From: Streptomyces noursei
GTDB taxonomy: Bacteria; Actinomycetota; Actinomycetes; Streptomycetales; Streptomycetaceae
NCBI RefSeq assembly: GCF_016917755.1
Contig: NZ_CP070326.1
Location: 1,736,001-1,800,000, forward strand
Direction: 5' to 3'
Length of the DNA: 64,000 nucleotides
Below are positions 1-10,803 of the stretch, in pieces. The notes beneath the pieces were generated by a model, which was not told the origin of the DNA, did not search any database, and was given only the letters and a program-made list of their open reading frames with translations. Position 1 is the first letter of the stretch. Each line of letters begins with the position of its first letter. The position numbers and the translations under genes are program-made.

Positions 1-4
1 CTCC

Positions 5-619
5 ATGATCAACGAGCCCGACGGCGGCCCCGGGCCCGTCGTCCTGGACGCCCACGGCGTGCTGGCCGACCCCGAACTGGCCGCGGAATTCGCCGGGTCG
101 ACGCACCGGATACTCGCCGACCTGGTCGGCGCCGGCGCGGCGCTCGGCTGGGTCGATCCGCCGTGCCGGGACGAGGTGGCCGAGCTGGTCGAGCGGGTAC
201 TGGCCGCCGCCACGTCCGGCGACGGGGCCCTGCGCGCCGCATACGCCGGGCGCACCCTGATCGGCCTGGGCTACTGGCTGCGCCACACCCGCCCGACCAG
301 CCGCCCGCACGCCGATCTGGAGAAGCTCGCGGTGGCCGCCACCGCCCACCGCCGCGGCACCGGCCGGACGCTGACCACCGCCCTGCTCGCCGACGCCCGC
401 GCGGCCGGCATCGAGGTCCTCACCCTGGACGCCCGCGCCGACAACGCGCACGCCCTGCGGCTGTACCGGTCGCTGGGCTTCCGCGAGTACGGGCGTCTCC
501 CCGACTTCGTCGCCATCGGCGAGCGCCGCTGGGACAAGGTCTTCTACATGCTGGACTTCCGCGCGGAACCCTCCGGCGCGACGGCGTCCGACGCGGGCCC
601 GGTGGCCGGGCACGCATAG
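5..619 (+). CDS. GNAT family N-acetyltransferase
   Basis: 204-residue protein with a C-terminal GNAT fold: the acetyl-CoA loop is seen as AHRRGTGRTL near residue 115, followed by the usual ALRLYRSLGF helix-strand near residue 150. Such enzymes transfer an acetyl group from acetyl-CoA to an amine; the substrate cannot be read from sequence. The N-terminal half is longer and less conserved. The ATG lies four bases from the window edge, so a more upstream start cannot be excluded. It is convergent with the adenosine deaminase gene, with two hairpins between them. Confidence 0.8.
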   Translation: MINEPDGGPGPVVLDAHGVLADPELAAEFAGSTHRILADLVGAGAALGWVDPPCRDEVAELVERVLAAATSGDGALRAAYAGRTLIGLGYWLRHTRPTSRPHADLEKLAVAATAHRRGTGRTLTTALLADARAAGIEVLTLDARADNAHALRLYRSLGFREYGRLPDFVAIGERRWDKVFYMLDFRAEPSGATASDAGPVAGHA

Positions 620-635
620 CCACGACAACGCGAAA

Positions 636-698
636 GGTCCCTCTCCCGACGGGAAGAGGGACCGGAGCCCGGCGCCCCGCTGTGCACGGTGCGCCGGG
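636..698. terminator. Double hairpin between convergent genes
   Basis: Two stem-loops lie between the convergent acetyltransferase and adenosine deaminase genes: GGTCCCTCT (636-644) pairs with AGAGGGACC (655-663), and CCCGGCGC (668-675) pairs with GCGCCGGG (691-698). Position and symmetry suggest a bidirectional terminator. There is no U-tract, as is common in actinobacteria. Confidence 0.6.
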
Positions 699-716
699 CC
701 CGGGACGGGTCACCGC

Positions 717-2327
717 TCAGCGGCGCGTGGCGAAGTGCCGCTCGAAGGAGGCGAAGGCGGTCTCCTGCCGCCACTCGACGGCCGCCTTGGGGCTGGACGC
801 GAGCAGGTGCCGGCAGGCGGGACCGGGGGTTCCGCCGCCGGGGAGCTGACCGCGACAGGCCGCGACCGGGTGGTAGCCGTTCCGCGTCGGGTTGCCCTGC
901 CACAGGCTGCGACCGGGCAGGAAGGAGTACTGCAGGGAGGCGCGGGCCAGGTCCTTCAGCTCGCCGTAGCCGAGGTCGTACGTCGTGGCGGCGTACTGGT
1001 ACTCGTGGGTGATGTCGATCCGGGAGACACCGGGATCGTCCGTGGCGAGCACGATCGGCACCCCGTACGCCCGGTAGGTCGAGAAGGGGTGTTCGGCGCC
1101 CTTCACCCCGAGGATCTGGGCGTTGCTGCTGAACGGGACCTCGACGGCCACCTGGCGGGCGGCCATGGTGCGTGCGAGTCGCTGCCAGTCGTCCTCGTGG
1201 ACGAGGTCGACGCCGTGGCCGATGCGTTCGGCCTGGGCGACGTTCACCGCCTCGCCGATGTGGAACTTCAGGTCCTCCGGCTTGACCAGCCCCGGCCACA
1301 ACTCACCGGCGTGCAGGGTGATGTGGGCGCGCGGATAGACCCGGTGGAGATAGCCGAGCATCCGCATCTGGAGAGAGTAGTCGCGCAGGGCGTTCTTCCC
1401 GTCCTCGGGCTGGACGAGGTTGACCGCGGTGAACCGTGAGTCCCGCTCGGCCAGCCGCATGCCGACCTCCATCTGCGCGAAGACCCGCTCGGGGCTGCTG
1501 CCCCGGGACACCTGGGAGTTCCACCGCACCGTCAGACGGCATCCGGGAGCGGCGTGCGACGTGCCGCAGCGCGAGGTCGCGCGGAACTCGGCGTCCGCGT
1601 CGTCCGCTTCCTTGCGGGCGGTGGCGACCAGGCGGTCCAACGTGCCGTCGGCGGCCAGGGACCGGTGCATGGCGGCGAAGTCGTCGACCCAGCCGACCGC
1701 GTCGGCGGCCTTCTTGGTCTCCTCGGAGGCGGGGGTGACCAGCGTCTCCAGGTAGAACTGGTTCTGCGCGGCGATGCCGTCGGCGACCTTCGCCAGCAAC
1801 TTGCCGCGGTGGCGCCAGGTCACCTCGCCGAACTTGCCGAACGTGTCGAAGAAGTGGTCGTGCCCCGACTGGCCCGACGGGAAGTCCTCCATGGACCAGG
1901 CGCGCAGCAGCGCGTCATGGAAGGCCCGGTCGGTCCGGGCGTCGGCGGCCGGCCGCTTCCCCGGCCCGCACGGCGCCGTGACCGCCGTCATCGTCTTCTC
2001 TTCTATGCACAGCCCGTCCTCGGCGGCGAGCGTGATCAGATACTCGGTCGGTATCGCACCGGAGAGGTGGTTGTGCAGGTCACCGCCCTTCGGCAGCTGC
2101 CGGAAGAAGTCGCGCAGCCGTCCCGGGTCCTGGCGGACGGACTCCAGGTACGCGGCGGTACGGGCCTCGGCGGCGCCGAGCGGACGGGCGGAACTCGACT
2201 TGGACGTTGGCGAGTTGGGTATCTGCGCGGCGGCGGGCACCGCGGGGAGCAACGACAACATGCTGAGGGTGGCCAGACCGGTCCGGAGAACCCGGCGACG
2301 GTTCGTGGCGCGACGATCACGATTCAC
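717..2327 (-). CDS. Exported adenosine deaminase-like metallohydrolase
   Basis: About 536 residues of the adenosine/AMP deaminase superfamily, which hydrolyses adenosine to inosine with a catalytic zinc. The visible metal and catalytic motifs are, in order, DLHNHLSGAIP near residue 83, HAGEL, RIGHGVDL, SSNAQILGV and LATDDPGVS. The N terminus has twin arginines (NRRRVLRTG) followed by a hydrophobic stretch ending in AVPAAAQ, a Tat-type signal peptide, so the enzyme is probably exported, like the longer ADGF/CECR1-type deaminases. I chose the GTG at 2327; an in-frame ATG at 2357 adds ten residues but has no visible ribosome site. A role in nucleoside salvage outside the cell is inferred. Confidence 0.82.
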   Translation of the reverse strand: MNRDRRATNRRRVLRTGLATLSMLSLLPAVPAAAQIPNSPTSKSSSARPLGAAEARTAAYLESVRQDPGRLRDFFRQLPKGGDLHNHLSGAIPTEYLITLAAEDGLCIEEKTMTAVTAPCGPGKRPAADARTDRAFHDALLRAWSMEDFPSGQSGHDHFFDTFGKFGEVTWRHRGKLLAKVADGIAAQNQFYLETLVTPASEETKKAADAVGWVDDFAAMHRSLAADGTLDRLVATARKEADDADAEFRATSRCGTSHAAPGCRLTVRWNSQVSRGSSPERVFAQMEVGMRLAERDSRFTAVNLVQPEDGKNALRDYSLQMRMLGYLHRVYPRAHITLHAGELWPGLVKPEDLKFHIGEAVNVAQAERIGHGVDLVHEDDWQRLARTMAARQVAVEVPFSSNAQILGVKGAEHPFSTYRAYGVPIVLATDDPGVSRIDITHEYQYAATTYDLGYGELKDLARASLQYSFLPGRSLWQGNPTRNGYHPVAACRGQLPGGGTPGPACRHLLASSPKAAVEWRQETAFASFERHFATRR

Positions 2328-2669
2328 TGTCGCATCGTCACCGCCTGACACCAACATGGCGAGACGGTTTTCAGCACATTCTCCGAAGGCGGACGATCGC
2401 CCCTATGCCCCGTCCGGCGTCTCGCCCGCCTCGCCCCCGCCACGTCCTGGACATCCTGAACCAGGCTTTCTCGGACCGAAGTTGAACGCGGGGGGGGCGG
2501 CATGTGGTCGGGCCAGCACGACGACCACCTCGAACAGACCGCACGCGCGAGCGCTGGGCAGATCCGGCGGAAACGCGCCAGGGAGCGCGCCCGGCCGGCC
2601 CTTCCTCCAGCGCTGGCCGAAGGTCCGGGGGGTGCCACCGCCGGCCGGGCGCTCCCCGGCGCGGGCCGC
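2328..2669. other. Gene-free interval between ada-like and merR genes
   Basis: About 340 bases between the start of the deaminase gene and the end of the merR gene. It should carry the deaminase promoter near its left end and the terminator of merR near its right end, but I see no clear hairpin or promoter and no convincing coding frame. It contains a G-run near 2490. Confidence 0.4.
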
Positions 2670-3116
2670 TCAGCCCCGCCGGGAAGCGCCGGGGGGCGCG
2701 TCCGCCGGCATGGGCGACCACAGTCCGGCGGCCGTGCCGTCGCGCAGGTGCTCCTCGTAGGTGACGACCTTGGTGTGGATGACCGCCAGGCACGCCTGGA
2801 GCTCGGCGATCCTGGCCTGCACGTCCCGCTCGTGTTCCCGCAACAGCGCGAGCCGGTCGGGCTCGTTGCCCGGACCGGAGCGGACGAGAGCGGCGAACTC
2901 CCGGATCGTGGCGATCGGCATGCCCGAGGCGCGCAGCCGGTTGCAGAGCGCCAGCCAGTCCACGTCCGCCTGGGCATAGATCCGCTGTCCGCCCCCGGAC
3001 CGGGGGATCTCCCGCAGGAACAGTCCTTCCCGCTCGAAGAACCGCAGCGCGTGCACGCTCATGCCGGTCGCCTCGGAGACCTTGCCTATGGACAGTCCGG
3101 TGGTGCGCTCGCTCAT
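2670..3116 (-). CDS. MerR family transcriptional regulator
   Basis: 148 residues. The winged-helix MerR DNA-binding domain is at the N terminus (LSIGKVSEATGMSVHALRFF, then EREGLF and a GGQRIYA wing), followed by the dimerisation coiled coil. There is no obvious cysteine metal-site pattern at the C terminus, which argues for an organic ligand or redox signal. It is divergent from the SDR gene, with only 52 bases between the starts, and those bases hold a MerR-type promoter. It most likely controls itself and the SDR. ATG at 3116 (MSERTTG) is the start that keeps this promoter outside the coding region. Confidence 0.88.
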   Translation of the reverse strand: MSERTTGLSIGKVSEATGMSVHALRFFEREGLFLREIPRSGGGQRIYAQADVDWLALCNRLRASGMPIATIREFAALVRSGPGNEPDRLALLREHERDVQARIAELQACLAVIHTKVVTYEEHLRDGTAAGLWSPMPADAPPGASRRG

Positions 3117-3130
3117 CCCCGCACCGTATC

Positions 3131-3161
3131 TTGACCTAGCGCGCACTCCAGCTTCTAGCGT
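3131..3161 (+). promoter_or_regulatory. MerR-type promoter of the SDR gene
   Basis: A -35 TTGACC (3131-3136) and a -10 TAGCGT (3156-3161) are separated by 19 bases. That over-long spacer is the hallmark of promoters activated by MerR proteins, which untwist the DNA. CTAG tetramers at 3135 and 3155 form a partial dyad across the spacer, the expected operator position. The -10 ends seven bases before the ATG at 3169, so the message is probably leaderless. Confidence 0.75.
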
Positions 3162-3168
3162 CGTCCGC

Positions 3169-4119
3169 ATGATCACCGAGCAGCAGAAGATCGGCACCGG
3201 ATTCGGTGCGCACAGCACGGCCGACGACGTCCTCGTCGGGATCGACCTGACCGGCACCACCGCGCTGGTCACCGGCGGATATTCGGGACTCGGGCTGGCG
3301 GCGACGCGCGCCCTGGCCGGCGCCGGGGCCCGCGTCATCGTCCCGGCGCGGCGGACGGCCACCGCCCGGGAGGCCGTACGGGACGTGCCCGGCACGGAAG
3401 TGCTCCCGCTCGACCTGGCCGACCTGGAGAGCGTCCGGATCTTCGCCGAGCGCCTCCTCGACGCCGGGCGCACCCTCGACGTCGTCCTCGCCAACGCGGG
3501 CATCATGGCCTGCCCGGAGACCCGTGTCGGGCCCGGTTGGGAGGCGCACTTCGCGGTCAACCACCTCGGTCACCACGCGCTCGTCAACCGTCTCCGCCCG
3601 GGCCTCGCCCCCGGCGCCCGGGTGGTGGCGGTGGCCTCGTCCGGCCACTTCCTCTCCGACATCCGGTGGGACGACATCCACTTCCGGACCGGTTACGACC
3701 GTTGGCTGGCCTACGCCCAGTCCAAGACCGCCAACGCGCTGTTCGCCGTGCACCTCGACCGGCTCGGCGCCGCGAGCGGGCTGCACGCCTTCGCCGTCCA
3801 CCCCGGCAGCATCCTCACGCCGCTGCAGCGCCACGTCCCGCGCGAGGACTGGGCGGGGCTGGGCTGGGTGGCGGCCGACGGCCGACCGGCGGAGGGCTTC
3901 AAGACGCCGGAGCAGGGCGCCGCGACCGCCGTCTGGGCCGCGACCTCGCCCCTCCTCGACGGGCACGGCGGCGCCTACTGCCAGGACTGCGACCTCGCGG
4001 AACCGGCCGCCACCGAGGACATGCTCATCGGCGGGGTCAAGCCCTGGGCCAGGGACCCCGGCGCCGCCGCCCGGCTCTGGGACCTCTCGGCGGAGCTCAC
4101 CGGCACGCACGCGTTCTGA
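3169..4119 (+). CDS. Short-chain dehydrogenase/reductase
   Basis: 316-residue SDR oxidoreductase. The cofactor motif TGGYSGLG is near residue 33, NAG near residue 107 and the catalytic YAQSK (Tyr-x3-Lys) near residue 182. It resembles the long SDRs related to retinol dehydrogenase and protochlorophyllide reductase and probably uses NADP(H); the substrate is unknown. The start is ATG 3169, just downstream of the MerR-type promoter. Because a MerR regulator faces it, it may act in detoxifying a reactive carbonyl or xenobiotic; this is inferred from context only. Confidence 0.87.
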   Translation: MITEQQKIGTGFGAHSTADDVLVGIDLTGTTALVTGGYSGLGLAATRALAGAGARVIVPARRTATAREAVRDVPGTEVLPLDLADLESVRIFAERLLDAGRTLDVVLANAGIMACPETRVGPGWEAHFAVNHLGHHALVNRLRPGLAPGARVVAVASSGHFLSDIRWDDIHFRTGYDRWLAYAQSKTANALFAVHLDRLGAASGLHAFAVHPGSILTPLQRHVPREDWAGLGWVAADGRPAEGFKTPEQGAATAVWAATSPLLDGHGGAYCQDCDLAEPAATEDMLIGGVKPWARDPGAAARLWDLSAELTGTHAF

Positions 4120-4155
4120 CGGCCCCAACGGGCCGCGCCGGTGGCCGAGTTGACG

Positions 4156-4197
4156 CGAAGCGGCCTGCCCGGAACAGGGTCCGGGCAGGCCGCTTCG
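4156..4197. terminator. Bidirectional terminator, 18-bp perfect stem
   Basis: CGAAGCGGCCTGCCCGGA (4156-4173) is perfectly complementary to 4180-4197, with a 6-base loop. It sits between the convergent SDR and gap genes. Confidence 0.85.
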
Positions 4198-4216
4198 GGG
4201 TCAGGAGATCAGGCGA

Positions 4217-5662
4217 TCAGGCCGACGGGGCCGGGTAGGTCGGGTACTCCACCCCGGAGACGTACTGGACGACGCGGATGACCTGGCAGGAGTAGCCGAA
4301 CTCGTTGTCGTACCAGAGGTAGAGGATGGCGTTGTCGCCCTCGACCTTGGTGGCGCCGGCGTCGACGATCGAGGCGTGGCGCGAGCCGATGAAGTCGTTG
4401 GAGACCGCGTCGGGGGCGCTGGTGAAGTCGATCTGGCGCTTGAGCGGCGAGGTCAGCGACACGTCGCGCAGGTAGTCGAGGACCTCCTCGCGGCTGGTCT
4501 CGCGGGCCAGCTGGAGGTTGAGGATGGCGATCGAGACGTCCGGCACGGGGACGCGGATCGAGCTGCCGGTGATCTTCGCCTTGAGGTCGGGCAGCGCCTT
4601 GGCCACGGCGGAGGCGGCACCGGTCTCGGTGATCACCATGTTGAGCGGCGCGGAACGACCACGGCGGTCGGACTTGTGGTAATTGTCCAGCAGGTTCTGG
4701 TCGTTGGTGAACGAGTGGACGGTCTCCACGTGGCCGCGCAGCACGCCGTACTCGTCCTCCATCGCCTTCAGCGGCGGGACGATCGCGTTGGTGGTGCAGG
4801 AGGCGCAGGACAGGATCTGCTCGTCCGGCTTGATCATGTCGTGGTTGACGCCGTGCACGATGTTGGGGACGTCGCCCTTGCCCGGGGCGGTCAGGACCAC
4901 CTTGTCGATGCCGGGGCGGAGGTGCTTCGAGAGGCCCTCGCGGTCGCGCCACTTGCCGGTGTTGTCGATCAGGATGGCGTCCTTGACGCCGTACTCCGTG
5001 TAGTCGATCTCCGACGGGTCGTTGGCGTAGATCACCTTGATCGGGTTGCCGTTGGCGATGATCGTGCTGTTCGCCTCGTCGACGGTGATCGTGCCCTGGA
5101 ACTGGCCGTGGATGGAGTCGCGGCGCAGCAGCGAGGCGCGCTTGACGATGTCCTGCTCGCCGCCCTGGCGCACCACGATCGCACGCAGCCGCAGGCCGTT
5201 GCCGGAGCCGGTCTTCTCTATGAGGAGGCGGGCGACGAGGCGGCCGATGCGGCCGAAACCGTAGAGGACGACGTCGCGCCCCTGACGGCACTCGATCTTG
5301 TTGGCGCCCGTGGCACCGGCGACGGCCTCGGCGGTGAAGTCCGCCACCGACAGACCGCGGTCGTCGGTCCGGTACGTCGCGGCGAGCATGCCGATGTCGA
5401 TCTGCGACGGCCCGAGGTCGAGGGTGGCGAGCGCCTGGAGGAACGGCAGCGTCTCGGTGACCGAGAGCTCCTCGCCGGCGATCTGTCGGGCGAACCGGTG
5501 GGTCTTGAGGATGCTGACCACCGACTTGTTCACCAAGGAGCGGCTGTGGAGCAGGACGGTGACGTCACGCTCCCGGTGCAGCTTCCCGATGATCGGGATC
5601 ATCGACTCCGCGATCTCCTCGCGGTTCTTCCAGTTGGTGAACGAGTCGTCGTTGACAGTCAC
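4217..5662 (-). CDS. gap: Glyceraldehyde-3-phosphate dehydrogenase, long form
   Basis: 481 residues, against about 335 for the usual glycolytic enzyme. The extra ~125 residues are an N-terminal helical extension, followed by the Rossmann motif YGFGRIGR (about residue 134), the catalytic cysteine in SCASCTTNA (Cys289) and the C-terminal WYDNEFGYS. This length and architecture match the GapB-type enzyme of actinobacteria, which in Corynebacterium serves gluconeogenesis; that role here is inferred. The enzyme interconverts glyceraldehyde-3-phosphate and 1,3-bisphosphoglycerate. The start is the GTG at 5662, giving MTVNDDS; the longer open frame upstream lacks conservation. It is monocistronic, with a strong terminator. 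Confidence 0.93.
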   Translation of the reverse strand: MTVNDDSFTNWKNREEIAESMIPIIGKLHRERDVTVLLHSRSLVNKSVVSILKTHRFARQIAGEELSVTETLPFLQALATLDLGPSQIDIGMLAATYRTDDRGLSVADFTAEAVAGATGANKIECRQGRDVVLYGFGRIGRLVARLLIEKTGSGNGLRLRAIVVRQGGEQDIVKRASLLRRDSIHGQFQGTITVDEANSTIIANGNPIKVIYANDPSEIDYTEYGVKDAILIDNTGKWRDREGLSKHLRPGIDKVVLTAPGKGDVPNIVHGVNHDMIKPDEQILSCASCTTNAIVPPLKAMEDEYGVLRGHVETVHSFTNDQNLLDNYHKSDRRGRSAPLNMVITETGAASAVAKALPDLKAKITGSSIRVPVPDVSIAILNLQLARETSREEVLDYLRDVSLTSPLKRQIDFTSAPDAVSNDFIGSRHASIVDAGATKVEGDNAILYLWYDNEFGYSCQVIRVVQYVSGVEYPTYPAPSA

Positions 5663-5872
5663 AGGCTTATCTCTCGATCGAGCTAGGCGGTGCTCATATG
5701 CTAACCCCACGCCGATCCGCCCCTTCAGGGGGTGCCCTCCGGCAGCCACGGAGGCGCGACGATCACTCCAACTCACCTGGGCGGAAGGGACGTTGGGGAA
5801 TGATCAAGGAGTCGGCGGACGGGCGGCCGGAACGCTCCGCCCGCTCGGGGCGAACCCCTGACCGCCACTCCC

Positions 5873-5902
5873 TTGACAGCACCCCCGCCCCCGACCGACG
5901 AT
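5873..5902 (+). promoter_or_regulatory. Putative promoter of the asparagine/aspartate operon
   Basis: A perfect TTGACA (5873-5878), 18 bases, then GACGAT (5897-5902), six bases before the GTG start at 5909. The spacing implies a leaderless transcript. A TTG at 5873 could be read as a start codon, but it would consume this promoter. Confidence 0.55.
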
Positions 5903-5908
5903 CCAGGG

Positions 5909-6684
<776 letters not shown>

Positions 6685-6688
<4 letters not shown>

Positions 6689-7761
6689 GCGCGTCACCGA
6701 TACGAGCAGCGGTTCCGACAGCGGCCATACGGGACGGGGCCGCGTGCGCTCCCCCGCCCGTCCGCACGCCGCGCCATGTGCCCGTCGCCCAGCTCGTCCG
6801 CGGTGGCATCGTCGAGGGCGTCCACCACGGTTCGGTGGTGGTGCTGGCGGCGGACGGGACCGTGGCGTACCAACTGGGCGACGCCGAGGCCGCGTTCTAC
6901 CCCCGCTCGGCGCTCAAGCCGCTCCAGGCGGTCGGCCTGCTGCGGGCCGGGCTGCCGCCGCTGGACGAGGCGGCGCTGGCGCTGGTCGCGGCCAGCCACT
7001 CCGGTGACGAGCGCCATCTGGCGACCGCCCGGCGCATCCTGCAGCACGGCGGACTGACCGAGGACGACCTGGGCAACGTCCCCGACCTCCCCTACGGGAC
7101 CGCAGAGCGGCACGCCTGGCTGGGCCGCGGACTGGGCCCCGGCCGGCTCGCCCAGAACTGCTCCGGCAAGCACGCCGCCATGCTGCTGACCGCGCGCGCC
7201 CGGGGCTGGCCGCTGGACGGCTATCTCGACGCCGGGCATCCGCTCCAGCGGGAGCTGGCTGCCACCGTTGCGGAGCTCACCGGCCAGGGCATCGCCCACG
7301 TCACCGTCGACGGCTGCGGCGCACCGCTGTTCGCGGTCTCGTTGCTCGGGCTGACCCGGGCCGCGGCCCGGCTGGCGACAGCCGCCCCGGGCACCGACGA
7401 GGGCCGGGTCGCGGGCGCCATGCGCACCCACCCGGAGCTGGTCTCCGGCCGCGGGCGCGATGTCGCCCGGCTGGTCGGCGCGCTGCCCGGGCTGCTGGCC
7501 AAGGACGGCTTCGAGGGCGTACAGATCGCGGCGCTGCCGGACGGCCGGGCGGTCGGCGTGAAGATCGCCGACGGCGCGGACCGCGCCCGGATGCCGGTGA
7601 CGGCCGCGGCGCTGGCCCGCTGCGGCATCGACCCCGACGTGCTCGCGCCCTTCGCCACCGCACCCGTGCTGGGCGGCGGCGCGGAGGTCGGCCACCTGCG
7701 GGCGGTCGACGCGCCGGCCGACGACCCCGACCGCGACTGCCCCCGGCAGCCCGCCGGGTGA
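6685..7761 (+). CDS. L-asparaginase II family protein
   Basis: 358 residues of the asparaginase II family (a serine/cysteine-type fold unlike E. coli AnsB). It contains conserved segments HGSVVVL, FYPRSALKPLQ, SHSGDERH, LAQNCSGKHAAML, VDGCGAPLF and VSGRGRDV. It hydrolyses asparagine to aspartate and ammonia in the cytoplasm; there is no signal peptide. The GTG start overlaps the gntR stop by four bases, which implies translational coupling. Its product is the substrate of the next gene, aspA. The last ~20 residues are poorly conserved. Confidence 0.87.
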
Positions 7762-7814
7762 CCCACCCCCTCCCCTCCCCCGCCTCGCCCCCTCGCACGA
7801 AGGAACCCCCCGTC

Positions 7815-9224
<1,410 letters not shown>

Positions 9225-9409
9225 TCCGGCCGCGGCACGGGCGGCCGTGCGCCGCCCCGGTCGCTCCGCCGGGCCCGGTCCGCGTCCGCCGCGGGCCGGG
9301 CTCCGGCCATTCCGGAGAGGGAGATGTGGCACGGGGCGGCACCGCGTACCGTCCAGGGCAGGGCGGCCCGCACGGGCCGCGGGACCGGCTACGACAGGAG
9401 AGAGCTCCG

Positions 9410-10204
9410 ATGCGGATCGCGCTGTGCCAGATGACCTCGTCGACCGAGCCGAAGGAGAACCTCGCGCTGGTCGCGGACCTGGTGCGCCGGGCCGCCGCCG
9501 AGGGCGCGCGGCTGGCGGTGCTGCCCGAGGCGGCGATGGTGCGTTTCGGGGTGCCGCTCGGCGCGGTGGCCGAGCCGCTGGACGGGCCGTGGGCGGAGGG
9601 GGTGCGGGCGGTGGCCAAGGAGACCGGGGTGACGGTGGTGGCCGGAATGTTCACCCCGGCACCGGACGGCCGGGTGGCCAATACGCTGCTGGCCACCGGG
9701 CCCGGCGTCGAGGAGTCCTACGACAAGATCCACCTCTATGACGCCTTCGGATTCCGCGAGTCGGACACCGTCGCGGCGGGCGAGCGGGTGGTGACGATCG
9801 ACGTGGACGGCGTCCGGGTGGGCCTGGCGACCTGCTACGACCTGCGGTTCCCTGAGTTGTTCCGGGCCCATGCGGACGCCGGCGCGACGGTGTCCGTGCT
9901 GCCCGCGTCGTGGGGCGCGGGGCCGGGCAAGCGGGAGCAGTGGGACCTGCTGGTGCGGGCCCGGGCGCTGGACGCGACGGTGTGGCTGGCGGCGGTGGAC
10001 CAGGCCGCCCCGGACCAGGACGCCGATCCGGAGGCGCCCACCAAGGCGCCGACCGGGGTGGGGCACAGCGCGCTGATCGGCCCGGACGGCGCGGTGCGGG
10101 CGCGGCTGGGCGGTGCGCCCGGGCTGCTGGTGGACGAGGTGGACCCGGCGGAGGCCGAGCGGGTGCGGCGGGCCGTGGCGGTGCTGGACAACCGGCGGCT
10201 GTAG
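9410..10204 (+). CDS. Carbon-nitrogen hydrolase (nitrilase superfamily amidase)
   Basis: 264 residues with the complete nitrilase-superfamily triad: Glu40 (LAVLPEAAM), Lys106 (YDKIHLYDAF) and Cys142 (LATCYDLRFPE). The KIHLYDAFGFRESD segment resembles the Nit1/Nit2 (deaminated glutathione or omega-amidase) branch, which hydrolyses small carboxamides. The ATG at 9410 has an AGGAGAG ribosome site. It is the last gene of the asparagine/aspartate operon (186-base gap from aspA) and probably releases ammonia from another amide. Confidence 0.87.
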   Translation: MRIALCQMTSSTEPKENLALVADLVRRAAAEGARLAVLPEAAMVRFGVPLGAVAEPLDGPWAEGVRAVAKETGVTVVAGMFTPAPDGRVANTLLATGPGVEESYDKIHLYDAFGFRESDTVAAGERVVTIDVDGVRVGLATCYDLRFPELFRAHADAGATVSVLPASWGAGPGKREQWDLLVRARALDATVWLAAVDQAAPDQDADPEAPTKAPTGVGHSALIGPDGAVRARLGGAPGLLVDEVDPAEAERVRRAVAVLDNRRL

Positions 10205-10212
10205 GTGGCGTG

Positions 10213-10250
10213 CGCGGGCCCCGGTCGGAGGGTTCCGGCCGGGGCCCGCG
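10213..10250. terminator. Bidirectional terminator, 12-bp stem
   Basis: CGCGGGCCCCGG (10213-10224) pairs perfectly with 10239-10250, between the convergent amidase and arsR genes. Confidence 0.75.
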
Positions 10251-10261
10251 TCGTTCATCCG

Positions 10262-10648
10262 TCAGAAGCGCCCCAGGGGTTCGGCGGTGGTCGACGGGGT
10301 GTCGCGCAGTCCGAGGCGCAGGTGCTCGACGTGGTAGAGGGCCTGGTCGAGGAGTTCCGCGACATGGTGGTCGTAGAGGGCGTAGACGATCGAGCGGCCG
10401 TTGCGTTCGCCGGTGACCAGGCCGAGGTTGCGCAGCAGGCGGAGCTGGTGGGAACAGGCGGACTGTTCCATGCCGACCGCGGCGGCGAGGTCGCCGACCG
10501 CGCAGGGGCCTTCCTGGAGGCGGGCGAGGATGCGCAGCCGGGAGGGGGTGGACAGGGCCTGGAGCGTGGCGGCGACGTCCGCGGCCCCTACCGCGTCCAG
10601 GCGTTCGCGGGTGGTGGCGCTGCTGTTGGCATCAATTCCGTGGCCCAT
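10262..10648 (-). CDS. ArsR/SmtB family metal-sensing repressor
   Basis: 128 residues. The winged helix includes STPSRLRILARL and the recognition helix region EQSACSHQLRLLRNLGLV. The last helix reads DHHVAELLDQALYHVEH, which fits exactly the alpha-5 metal-site pattern Asp-x-His-x10-His-x2-[Glu/His] of the zinc/nickel/cobalt sensors SmtB, CzrA and NmtR. It therefore probably releases DNA on binding zinc or a similar ion. I chose the ATG at 10648, with AGGA eight bases upstream; ATG 10657 is possible. No metal transporter lies next to it in this window, so its targets beyond itself are unknown. Confidence 0.87.
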   Translation of the reverse strand: MGHGIDANSSATTRERLDAVGAADVAATLQALSTPSRLRILARLQEGPCAVGDLAAAVGMEQSACSHQLRLLRNLGLVTGERNGRSIVYALYDHHVAELLDQALYHVEHLRLGLRDTPSTTAEPLGRF

Positions 10649-10685
10649 AAAGGCCATCCTAAGGATCCGGAGGCGCGGAATAGAT

Positions 10686-10705
10686 GAATAACTGTACATA
10701 TATTC
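10686..10705. promoter_or_regulatory. ArsR/SmtB-type operator upstream of arsR
   Basis: GAATA-N10-TATTC with a central TGTACA; 16 of 20 positions are symmetric. This AT-rich dyad in a GC-rich genome matches the form of SmtB-family operators and lies 38-57 bases upstream of the arsR start, consistent with autorepression. Confidence 0.7.
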
Positions 10706-10803
10706 CCGTGTGATGGCGCCGCTGCCCGCCCCGCCCGGCCTGTGAACGGCCCCGTGGGCGCACGGACGCCTGGCCGGGGCGGGCGGATCAGGGGCCGGGC
10801 GGA

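Noticed and set aside
5873..5908. TTG 5873 as start of the GntR regulator
   Set aside because: The bases form a perfect -35 TTGACA, and GTG 5909 starts closer to the conserved domain.
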